DNA from: Clostridia bacterium | GTDB lineage: Bacteria; Bacillota; Clostridia; TANB77; CAG-508 | Direction of reading: 5' to 3' | Assembly (NCBI GenBank): GCA_017510245.1 | Contig: JAFWNQ010000018.1 | Location: 1 to 36,184, forward strand | Length of the DNA: 36,184 nucleotides | Shown: piece after piece, positions 8,192-16,100 of the stretch | Numbering within the stretch: position 1 is the stretch's first letter | Layout: every line of letters starts with the position of its first letter | Notes under the pieces: model-generated | The model's input: only the letters and a program-made list of their open reading frames with translations | What the model was told of the DNA's origin: nothing | Database searches by the model: none | Position numbers and translations under genes: made by a program

Positions 8192-8728
8192 ATGTCAATT
8201 TATGATTTTGTTATTAAGAATAGGGAAAACAAAGATGTAAAAATGGAGCAATACAAAGGAAAAGTTCTTTTAATTGTTAATACAGCAACAGGCTGTGGTT
8301 TCACACCACAGTATAAAGGACTGGAAGAACTATATGAAAAATACCATGAGCAAGGATTAGAAATATTAGATTTTCCTTGTAATCAGTTTGGAAATCAGGC
8401 ACCTGGAACAGATAGTGAAATTCATGAATTTTGTACATTTAAGTATAAAACTCAGTTTGATCAATTAAAAAAGATTGATGTGAATGGTGATAATGAAGAT
8501 AAACTATGGAAATATTTAAAAGAACAGAAAGAATTTGAAGGATTTGATTTAAAAGGGAAGGTTTTAATTCCTATTGTAAAATCAATGGATCCAGATTATA
8601 AAAACAATCCAGACATAAAATGGAATTTTACAAAGTTTTTGGTAGATAGAGATGGAAATGTTGTAGAAAGGTATGAGCCAACAATTACACCAGAAAAAAT
8701 AGAATCGAAGATTAAAGAACTTATTTAG
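8192..8728 (+). CDS. Glutathione peroxidase family thiol peroxidase
   Basis: This enzyme reduces hydrogen peroxide or lipid hydroperoxides, in bacteria usually with thioredoxin. The 178-residue protein has the family signature NTATGCGFTPQYKGLEELY with peroxidatic Cys35 (a cysteine, not selenocysteine), FPCNQFG supplying the catalytic Gln, and KWNFTKF supplying Trp144 and Asn145 of the catalytic tetrad. Cys81 in HEFC is a candidate resolving cysteine, as in thioredoxin-dependent members. An earlier in-frame ATG at 8159 lies inside the operator palindrome. ATG 8192 is preferred because AGGAGGAAGA directly precedes it. It is first in an operon with an OhrR-like regulator and a flavin reductase that could supply electrons. 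Confidence 0.92.
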   Translation: MSIYDFVIKNRENKDVKMEQYKGKVLLIVNTATGCGFTPQYKGLEELYEKYHEQGLEILDFPCNQFGNQAPGTDSEIHEFCTFKYKTQFDQLKKIDVNGDNEDKLWKYLKEQKEFEGFDLKGKVLIPIVKSMDPDYKNNPDIKWNFTKFLVDRDGNVVERYEPTITPEKIESKIKELI

Positions 8729-8736
8729 GATTAATT

Positions 8737-9195
8737 ATGGGGGATGCTATTATGGAATGGAGCAATGATTATGATGTATTAAAATTGAAAAATCAAATAT
8801 GTTTTCCAATTTATGCAACATCAAATATGATAACTAGAAAATACAAGCCATTATTGGACAAGCTTGATTTGACTTATACTCAATATATTACAATGATGGT
8901 TTTATGGGAAAAGAAAAATATTAATGTAAAAAATCTTGGAACGAGCTTGTTCCTAGATTCAGGAACACTAACTCCTTTATTGAAAAAACTAGAGGCAAAA
9001 GAATACATTACACGTACTAGAGATAAAAATGATGAAAGAAATGTTATTATATCTATAACTAAAGAGGGCGAAAGTCTAAAAAGCAAAGCAATTGATGTCC
9101 CAAAAACAATGGCAGAAAACGTTAACCTAAATCAGGATGATGCAGAAACACTATATAGAATATTATATAAATTATTAGAAAATGATGTAAATTAA
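8737..9195 (+). CDS. ohrR: OhrR-like MarR family peroxide-sensing repressor
   Basis: OhrR proteins repress peroxidase genes until a reactive cysteine is oxidised by organic hydroperoxide. The 152-residue winged-helix protein keeps the OhrR pattern: KNQICFPIYA with Cys22 in the position of the sensing cysteine, KYKPLLDKLDLTYTQY, the DNA-recognition region LFLDSGTLTPLLKKLE, and the wing RDKNDERNVIISIT. No second conserved cysteine is seen, so it should be of the one-Cys type. ATG 8752 is an alternative start that would match the Bacillus protein's length better. The gene starts 8 bases after the peroxidase stop. Neighbours and the palindrome at 8155-8179 support control of its own operon. Confidence 0.85.
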   Translation: MGDAIMEWSNDYDVLKLKNQICFPIYATSNMITRKYKPLLDKLDLTYTQYITMMVLWEKKNINVKNLGTSLFLDSGTLTPLLKKLEAKEYITRTRDKNDERNVIISITKEGESLKSKAIDVPKTMAENVNLNQDDAETLYRILYKLLENDVN

Positions 9196-9215
9196 TGAAA
9201 GAAAGGGAATATAAT

Positions 9216-10064
9216 ATGTATGATATTATAATAATTGGAGCAGGACCGGCTGGTATATCAGCAAGCTTATATGCTAGAAGAGCTAATCTTAATGTACTGG
9301 TTTTTTATAGTGGAGAGTCAGAATTAGAAAAAGCAGAGAAAATTGACAACTATTATGGCTTTCCTGATGGTATTACTGGGAAGAAACTATTTGAACAAGG
9401 TATTGAACAAGCTAAAAAAATTGGTGTAGAAATAATAAAAAATGAAGTTATTAAGATTTCAAAGTCTAGTAGTAGTTTTATTATAAAAACTATTGAAAGT
9501 GAGCACGAGGCAAAAGCAATTATCTTATCAACTGGAAACAAAAAAATAAAACCTAATATTGAAGGAATAGAAGAGTTTGAAGGAAAGGGAGTAAGTTATT
9601 GTGCAATATGTGATGCTTTCTTTTATAGGAACAAGAATGTTGCTGTAATTGGAAATGGAGATTTTGCAGTTAGTGAAGCAGGAGAATTATCTCATGTTGC
9701 AGACAGAGTTACTTTATTAACTAATGGATTGGATGAACCCAAATGTGAATTTGAAATAAATAATAAAAAAATTAAAAGAATAATTGGAGAGAAAAGAGTT
9801 AAAGGAATTGAATTTGAAGATGGTACAAGCTTAGATGTAGATGGTATTTTTATAGCATTGGGACAAGCTAGTGCAGGTGATTTCGCAAAAACATTAGGTA
9901 TAATTCAAAATGGGGAAAATATAAAAGTAAATGACAAGATGGAAACAAATATTGAGGGGATTTATGCTTGTGGAAATGTGACTGGTAATTTATTGCAAGT
10001 ATGTAAAGCTGTGCACGAAGGGGCAGAAGCTGCATTATCTGCAATTAATTATGTCAGAAAATAG
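9216..10064 (+). CDS. Thioredoxin-reductase-like flavoprotein, NADPH-site variant
   Basis: The 282-residue protein has the FAD motif GAGPAG (from residue 8), the redox pair CAIC (Cys129, Cys132) and the C-terminal FAD block IYACGNVTGN, so the thioredoxin-reductase fold is clear. It is shorter than the usual 305-320. GNGDFA (146-151) keeps the dinucleotide-binding outline, but the HRRxxxR motif that holds the NADPH phosphate is missing: the strand reads ADRVTLLTNG and about 25 residues are absent. Ferredoxin-dependent flavin thioredoxin reductases of clostridia also lack these NADPH motifs. ATG 9216 follows AAAGGGAA. The ATG at 9195 overlapping the ohrR stop is less likely. It probably recycles the thiol reductant for the peroxidase, which is inference. 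Confidence 0.82.
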   Translation: MYDIIIIGAGPAGISASLYARRANLNVLVFYSGESELEKAEKIDNYYGFPDGITGKKLFEQGIEQAKKIGVEIIKNEVIKISKSSSSFIIKTIESEHEAKAIILSTGNKKIKPNIEGIEEFEGKGVSYCAICDAFFYRNKNVAVIGNGDFAVSEAGELSHVADRVTLLTNGLDEPKCEFEINNKKIKRIIGEKRVKGIEFEDGTSLDVDGIFIALGQASAGDFAKTLGIIQNGENIKVNDKMETNIEGIYACGNVTGNLLQVCKAVHEGAEAALSAINYVRK

Positions 10065-10088
10065 GATAGTATTGAAGAAAAAACAGAC

Positions 10089-10118
10089 GGTTATGAAAAA
10101 TTTTTTATTTTTGTAACC
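10089..10118 (+). terminator. Weak terminator-like hairpin after the redox operon
   Basis: GGTTA and TAACC flank A- and T-rich inner arms (GAAAAAT / ATTTTTG) 25 bases after the reductase stop. No clear T-run follows, so the end point of the operon is uncertain. Confidence 0.35.
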
Positions 10119-10188
10119 ATCATATTTGTCTAAATTTTATGATTACAATTCAAATTCTAAATGTCGATTTTTTAATTATATATATATA

Positions 10189-10217
10189 TTGACATTTATT
10201 AGTATTATTAATAAAAT
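10189..10217 (+). promoter_or_regulatory. Promoter of the three-gene membrane operon
   Basis: TTGACA (10189-10194) and TAAAAT (10212-10217) are spaced 17 bases apart, 31 bases ahead of ATG 10249. Confidence 0.75.
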
Positions 10218-10248
10218 GTTTTTATAATAATAAAAAGGAGATGTAATA

Positions 10249-11031
10249 ATGGCTTTTATGGCAAGAGGTGGGTCACCATCCTTTAACTTCGGTGGAGGAG
10301 GAAGAGGACCAAATTTTAATTTTAGAAGAGATGATGATAACAATATAGATTATAATAACAATAATAATGAATATCGAAGAATTTATGGAAATAATTTCTT
10401 ACATATTTATTACTATGTACCTCTGGATAATACTTATGTTGCAATGCAAATATTTGCTACAATTATAATTGTAGCTGTAATGGCAGTAGCTTTTTTAACA
10501 ACATTTAAAATCACAATTGAAGATCCTATAGAAAAAACTAAAAAATGGTTTTTGTATTTGTATTTATTTACTGCTGGAATATTGTTACTTATGTCATTTT
10601 TAGCTAGCTATTTTTCAAAAAACAAAAAGATGCTGATAAACAGATTAATAATAATAGTAACAATTACACTAGCGACAATGTTATTATTTGGATTAAACAA
10701 AATGTACTTAGATTCAAACTATAATAGAGAAAAATTCGAAGATATATATGTTCAAAAATATGGTGATAACAATTCAAATAAAAATGAGAGAATAGATATG
10801 AGTTTATCTGGATTTGGAGTAAAAACTGAGAAGGAATACTATATTGATCAGTGGATTAAGTCATATAAGGTTTTCACTTATAGAGCATATGCTATATTAT
10901 TAATTGATATATTGCTCATTCTATTACTTTTATTTCAGATATACAAGGTTGCAAAGATTCAAGTTGGACTAAATAAACTTGAGAAAGATGATGTAGTAGT
11001 TTATGACGAAGAAGAAAATGTAAAATTTTAA
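10249..11031 (+). CDS. Unrecognised membrane protein with Gly/Asn-rich N-terminus
   Basis: I do not recognise this 260-residue protein. Its first 50 residues are low-complexity: Gly/Arg/Phe-rich (FNFGGGGRGPNFNFRR), then Asp/Asn-rich. Four hydrophobic segments follow (about 66-88, 100-121, 128-148 and 213-236), with a polar loop of about 60 residues between the third and fourth and a short acidic tail. It therefore sits in the membrane with a disordered, probably cytoplasmic N-terminus. AAGGAG precedes the ATG. It is first of three genes spaced 13 bases and then -1 base apart, so the three products are likely made together. Confidence 0.8.
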   Translation: MAFMARGGSPSFNFGGGGRGPNFNFRRDDDNNIDYNNNNNEYRRIYGNNFLHIYYYVPLDNTYVAMQIFATIIIVAVMAVAFLTTFKITIEDPIEKTKKWFLYLYLFTAGILLLMSFLASYFSKNKKMLINRLIIIVTITLATMLLFGLNKMYLDSNYNREKFEDIYVQKYGDNNSNKNERIDMSLSGFGVKTEKEYYIDQWIKSYKVFTYRAYAILLIDILLILLLLFQIYKVAKIQVGLNKLEKDDVVVYDEEENVKF

Positions 11032-11044
11032 GAAGAGGTAAAAA

Positions 11045-11515
11045 ATGACAGAAGAAGAAAAAGAGTTTATAAAAAAAGTAAATACAGATAAAGCAAAAAA
11101 TAAGGCAAGTATGGCTATTGGCTGTATGGTATTAAGTATTTGCACATATGTTGTTCCTTTAATAGCAGGGGATTTTGATTTTGGGATTGTTTTTGAAGGT
11201 TTAACATTGATTTGGCTTATTAATGCTAGAAAATATATGGTTAAGTATGAGTTAAAACAAGCAAAAAAATATGCAATTTTATCTATGATTCCAACTGGGT
11301 GGATAGTAATTTTTGATGTGATAACACTTTTGTTTGATTTATTAGATGTTGCGCTTATTGAGTCTGTAACATTTGTAGCATTAGGGTTAATTTTTAGCGT
11401 AATTATGGATTTGGATAAAGCGGAAAGTCCTGAAAAATATCCAGAAGGAAAGAATTGGTTTTATGAACAATATGATGGAGAAAAAGATGATAATAATAGA
11501 AATGGAGGAATCTAA
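11045..11515 (+). CDS. Unrecognised four-helix membrane protein
   Basis: The 156-residue protein has a charged N-terminus (MTEEEKEFIKKVNTDKAKNK), about four hydrophobic segments (roughly 21-40, 43-60, 76-95 and 97-116) and an acidic C-terminal tail (YDGEKDDNNRNGGI). No family is recognised. AGAGGT precedes the ATG. The stop codon overlaps the next start (TAATG at 11513-11517), so translation is probably coupled to the third gene of the operon. Confidence 0.8.
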   Translation: MTEEEKEFIKKVNTDKAKNKASMAIGCMVLSICTYVVPLIAGDFDFGIVFEGLTLIWLINARKYMVKYELKQAKKYAILSMIPTGWIVIFDVITLLFDLLDVALIESVTFVALGLIFSVIMDLDKAESPEKYPEGKNWFYEQYDGEKDDNNRNGGI

Positions 11516-12042
11516 TGCTTGAGGATAAGAATATTACTAAATTTGCATATGGAATTCTAGTTTTAGCTTCTATAATAATTGATGGACCATTAGTTCCAAT
11601 TTTATCTATGGCACTTGCTATAGGAGTTTTAGTTTATAAATTAAAAGCAGCAAAGAATAATCCGGCTGATAGTATGGATTTTATGTTGGACGTTTTAATC
11701 TTAGGAGTAGTTATAGTGGTAAACATTGTTTTAGCTTTTTTAAGATTTGGAGTTATATATAGTGTAAGTAAGCATAGTAGTAGAACTGCTAGCAGTAGTT
11801 ATGAAACATTCACTGTAGAGGATTTTGCGACATCAGCTATTTCTTCATTTAAGACTAAACTAATGACTGGGGAAATAGACAATGGATATACTAGTATAAA
11901 AAATGGTTTTAAGGCACACTTAGAAGAAGCTGGAGTAGAAAATGTTGTTCTAAAGAATAACAAAGTTACATGTACAGTAGGAACAGATACAATTGTATTT
12001 ACAATAAAACAAGATGGAAATATTACATATAAGATAAAATAA
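11515..12042 (+). CDS. Unrecognised membrane protein with C-terminal soluble domain
   Basis: The 175-residue product has two or three hydrophobic segments in the first 80 residues. A Ser-rich linker (SKHSSRTASSS) leads to a domain of about 80 residues ending in short beta-like strands (KVTCTVGTDTIVFTIKQDGNITYKIK). I cannot assign a family. Its start overlaps the preceding stop and AATGGAGG lies just upstream. It is the last gene of the operon before a strong terminator. Confidence 0.78.
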   Translation: MLEDKNITKFAYGILVLASIIIDGPLVPILSMALAIGVLVYKLKAAKNNPADSMDFMLDVLILGVVIVVNIVLAFLRFGVIYSVSKHSSRTASSSYETFTVEDFATSAISSFKTKLMTGEIDNGYTSIKNGFKAHLEEAGVENVVLKNNKVTCTVGTDTIVFTIKQDGNITYKIK

Positions 12043-12046
12043 AAAA

Positions 12047-12082
12047 TAAAAGCACATATCTATTGTTAAATATGTGCTTTTA
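12047..12082 (+). terminator. Terminator of the membrane operon
   Basis: A perfect 13-bp stem (TAAAAGCACATAT with ATATGTGCTTTTA) closes a 10-base loop four bases after the stop codon. Confidence 0.9.
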
Positions 12083-12160
12083 TGATATTATATGCGATGG
12101 AGTTAATGATGCGATTATCTATAATTGACTTTAACATAAAAATAAGAAAGGAGTTTTTAT

Positions 12161-12853
12161 ATGTTAAAATTAGTATTAGTAAGACATGGACAGAGTGCAT
12201 GGAATTTAGAAAATAAATTTACAGGCTGGACTGATGTGGAATTATCTGAACAAGGAATTAAAGAAGCGAAAGAAGCTGGAAAAGTACTAAAAGAAAAAGG
12301 ATTCGAATTTGATATGGCATATACTTCTGTTTTAAAAAGGGCAGAAGATACATTAGGTTATATTCTAAAAGAACTAGGAGAAGAAAATATAGAAATAAAA
12401 AGAAGCTGGAGATTAAATGAAAGACATTATGGTGCATTGCAAGGATTAAACAAGGATGAAACACGTGAAAAATATGGCGCAGATCAAGTATTACTATGGA
12501 GAAGAAGTACTGATGTGAAACCACCAGAATTATCTGAAGATGATCCAAGATATCCAGGAAATGATCCTAAATATAGTGAGTTAAAACCAGAAGAATTACC
12601 AAAGACAGAAAATCTAATTGATACAATAGATAGAGTGATGGTACTATGGAATTCTGAAATAAAAAAGGACTTGGAAGAAGGAAAAAGAATAATTATTGCA
12701 GCACATGGAAATTCACTAAGAGGACTTATTAAGTATTTAGATAATATTAGTGATGAAGATATAATAAATTTGGAATTGCAAACAGGAAATCCAATTTGTT
12801 ATGAATTAGATGATGATTTAAAACCAATGAGACATTATTATTTAAAAGATTAA
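12161..12853 (+). CDS. gpmA: 2,3-bisphosphoglycerate-dependent phosphoglycerate mutase
   Basis: It interconverts 3- and 2-phosphoglycerate in glycolysis and gluconeogenesis. The 230-residue length is normal for GpmA. The phosphohistidine motif [10 protein letters not shown] places the catalytic His at residue 9. [13 protein letters not shown], the conserved [15 protein letters not shown] block and the second catalytic histidine in [15 protein letters not shown] are all present, as is the C-terminal region that closes over the active site. AAGGAG lies ahead of the ATG. It is a monocistronic housekeeping gene between two strong terminators. Confidence 0.95.
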   Translation: MLKLVLVRHGQSAWNLENKFTGWTDVELSEQGIKEAKEAGKVLKEKGFEFDMAYTSVLKRAEDTLGYILKELGEENIEIKRSWRLNERHYGALQGLNKDETREKYGADQVLLWRRSTDVKPPELSEDDPRYPGNDPKYSELKPEELPKTENLIDTIDRVMVLWNSEIKKDLEEGKRIIIAAHGNSLRGLIKYLDNISDEDIINLELQTGNPICYELDDDLKPMRHYYLKD

Positions 12854-12854
12854 T

Positions 12855-12897
12855 ATAAAAAGAAACATTTTCAATTGATGAAAATGTTTCTTTTTAT
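12855..12897 (+). terminator. Terminator of gpmA
   Basis: A perfect 18-bp stem (ATAAAAAGAAACATTTTC with its reverse complement) closes the loop AATTGAT and ends in TTTTTAT, directly after the stop codon. Confidence 0.92.
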
Positions 12898-13017
12898 ATT
12901 ATAAGATAGAACAACATTTCCTATTATATAAATTATTGATGATTAGAATAAATAATCGTAGAAAATCTAGTGAAATAAAAATGTTACAAAAATGTAATGA
13001 AAATGTAACATAACTTT

Positions 13018-13053
13018 TGAACCGGCTTGTAAACGGGCTAGGGCGTAGAGAAA
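13018..13053. other. GC-rich island upstream of the LRR gene promoter
   Basis: About 35 bases from TGAACCGGCTTG to GGGCGTAGAG are strikingly GC-rich in an otherwise AT-rich intergenic region. GCTTG and CGGGC can pair (with G-U) around TAAA, with flanking CC/GG. An inverted repeat ATGTTAC/GTAACAT lies just before it (12981-13011). TGAAC...CGTA also resembles an extracytoplasmic-function sigma promoter, but the spacing (20 bases) is long. It matches no riboswitch I recognise. Confidence 0.4.
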
Positions 13054-13066
13054 GAAAAAAAGGATA

Positions 13067-13095
13067 TTGATTTTAAAACTATTATTTATTATACT
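13067..13095 (+). promoter_or_regulatory. Sigma-A-like promoter of the LRR-cohesin operon
   Basis: TTGATT (13067-13072) and TATACT (13090-13095) are exactly 17 bases apart and end 33 bases before ATG 13129. Confidence 0.65.
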
Positions 13096-13128
13096 TAACC
13101 TAGATTATTATATGGAGGACTATGTTCT

Positions 13129-16100
13129 ATGAAAATAATAAAAAAAATAGCAATATCTACAGCAATTTTGATAGTTAGTGAAGTAGCAATATTAAATACT
13201 AATATATATGCTTTTTCACTAAAGGAATTTGCAAATTATGTAGTTGCAGGCTTAGGACTATCTAATGGAGAAATTGATATATCTAAGAATCAGGATGAAA
13301 GTCTGACAGCAAAGATTTCAGATGATAAAAAGACTTTGACTATTTCTGGAACTGGAGAAATGAAAGATTTTTCTTCAGAAGATAACCAATGGGGAGTTGC
13401 TGTTTCTAAAATAAAGAAGGTAATAATAAGTGATAATATAACAAAAATAGGTAATTATGCTTTTGCAAATTGTACAGAATTAGTGGAAATAAATTTACCT
13501 AGTACATTAACGTCTATAGGATCATATGCATTTAAAGATTGTGGAAATCTAAAGGAAATTCAAATACCTAATAGTGTTAACTCTATAGGAGCTGGTGCAT
13601 TTTATAGATGTACAAAGCTAAATGAAATAAACATACCAACAAGTCTAACTAAAATAGAAAATAGTACTTTTTCAAACTGTTCTAGTATTACATCAATTAC
13701 TATTCCAAATAGTGTAACAAGTATAGAAATTGGAGCATTTCTATTTTGTAGTAAATTGAGTTCTATAACAATTCCTGGAACTGTTTTAACAATTGGCTAT
13801 GGTGCTTTTTCATTTTGTACAGGCTTAACATCAGTAACAATTACTCAGGGCGTAAAAACAATTGCTAATGGTGCATTTGAATTTTGTTCGAATATTGAGA
13901 CAATTAATATACCAAAAAGTGTAACTTCGTTAGAAATTGATGTAGCAAATAGAAGCTTTTGCTATGGTTGTAGCAAACTTAAGTCAATAAGTGTTGATGC
14001 TGATAATGCAAATTATAGTAGTCAGGATGGAGTGCTATTTGATAAGAATAAAAAAGTACTATTAAAATATCCAGAGGGAAAAACAGATACTACATATACA
14101 ATTCCAAGTACAGTAAATACAATAGGAGAATTTGCATTTTATCATGTTACAAATCTTAAGAGAGTAATACTTCCAAATAGTGTAACAGAAATTGCTAATT
14201 ATGCATTTTATACATGTACAGGAATTGAATATATGGAATTACCTGATTTGCTTACCAAAATAGGAAATTTTGCATTTTTTGGATGTAACAAAATAATAAA
14301 TATATCGCTAGAAGATAGCATAGAAACAATTGGAGTAGGAGCATTTAAAGATTGTACAAGTTTAAAAAGTATAGATATTCCAAGTAGCATAGTTACTATT
14401 GATTATATCACATTTAGCGGATGTACATCTTTAAAAAATGTAAACATCTCAAAAAGTGTAACTAGAATAGAAGATATGGCATTTGAAGATTGTGCATCAT
14501 TAGAAGAAATAAATGTTTCTTCTGATAATGAAAATTATAGTAGTGAAGATGGAATATTGTTTAATAAAAATAAAACTGGATTAATAGAATATCCAGAAGC
14601 TAAACATGATAATAAGTATTATGAAATTCCTAATACAGTCACAAAAATAGGAAGTAAAGCTTTTTATAAAAATAAAACGTTAGAGCAAATATATATACCA
14701 GATACAGTAACCTATATTGGAGAAGAAGCCTTTAAATATTGTACTGGGCTAAGATATGTACTTATGCTTGCGAATGTTTCTACAGTTCCAGCAGAAATGT
14801 TTAGTGAATGCACTAATTTATCGTTAGTTAAATTGTCTGATAGTATAATAAGAATTGGTGCATATGCATTTCAAAATTGTAAGAATCTAATTACTTTGAT
14901 TGGAAAGTTGGCATATACATCTGACGGAGATATTGCAATAGCTAACCAACAATATAATCAATTTGAAATTCCAAGTAGTATAGAAGAAATAGGAGAAGGG
15001 GCGTTCCAAGGTTGTGATAGCATATCGATAATAGAAATAGACGGCGATGTGCTAATTGGAACTGATGCTTATAATAGTTGTAGTAGCTTAAGTGAAATTA
15101 TAATATCAGATAGTAATACAAAATTTAGTAGTGAAAATGGAGTATTATTTAATAAAGATAAAACAAAATTGATTTTTTATCCACCAAATAAGTCTGATAC
15201 TAGCTATGTAATACCTTCAACAGTTAAAGACCTTTCAGAAAATGCATTTGATAATTGTAAAAGATTAAATAGTATTACAATTCCAAATAGCGTAACTAAT
15301 GTTGGCGAAAATGCAGACTATAAAATGAATAATTTTGATGGATGTAGTAGTTTAAACGAAATAATTGTTACAGAAGGAAACAGAAATTATAGTAGCGTTG
15401 ATGGAGTATTATATAGTAAAGATGGTACACAATTAATAAGATATCCAGAGAATAAAATTGGCTCAAGATATAAAATAAAAGGAAATGTTACTACAATATA
15501 TGCAAATGCATTTAAAGGCAATAAAAATCTTACAATATTAGAAATACCAAGTAGCGTTGTATTAGCGAAATGTACAAATGATAGTAGCATTGGTATAATG
15601 GATAATTCAAACAGAATTAAAGTTTATTATGAGGATGAGACGAGAGTAATAAGAGAATTAGAATATAGTGATTCTTACTCTAATGTTAAATTTCAAAAAG
15701 TAATGGATGTTTCTGCCAATCAAGATGGAAGTATATATGCAATATTATCAGAAGACAAAGAGACACTAACTATTGAAGGTGAAGGACAAATGCTTAATTG
15801 GATGGATCCTTTATCAGGAATAAGGACAGTTCCTTGGTATGACTATAGAGAAAGCATTAAAAATGTTGAATTAAGTAATGGAATAACAAGTATTGGCTCA
15901 TATGCATTTGATTATTTTAAAGAACTAACTAGTATTAATTTGCCAAATAGCATTACTGAAATAGGAAATTCTGCTTTTGAAGATTGTATAAAACTAACGA
16001 CTGTTAATATTCCTAATGGCGTAAATAGTATTGAAGATAATACTTTTAAAAACTGTGAAGCCCTAAAAAATATACAGATACCAAATTCAGTTACATCAAT

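Noticed and set aside
13018..13053. Cyclic-di-GMP or other known riboswitch in front of the LRR adhesin gene
   Set aside because: The conserved cores of class I and II c-di-GMP riboswitches are absent, and the block lies upstream of the best promoter, so it would not be in the transcript.
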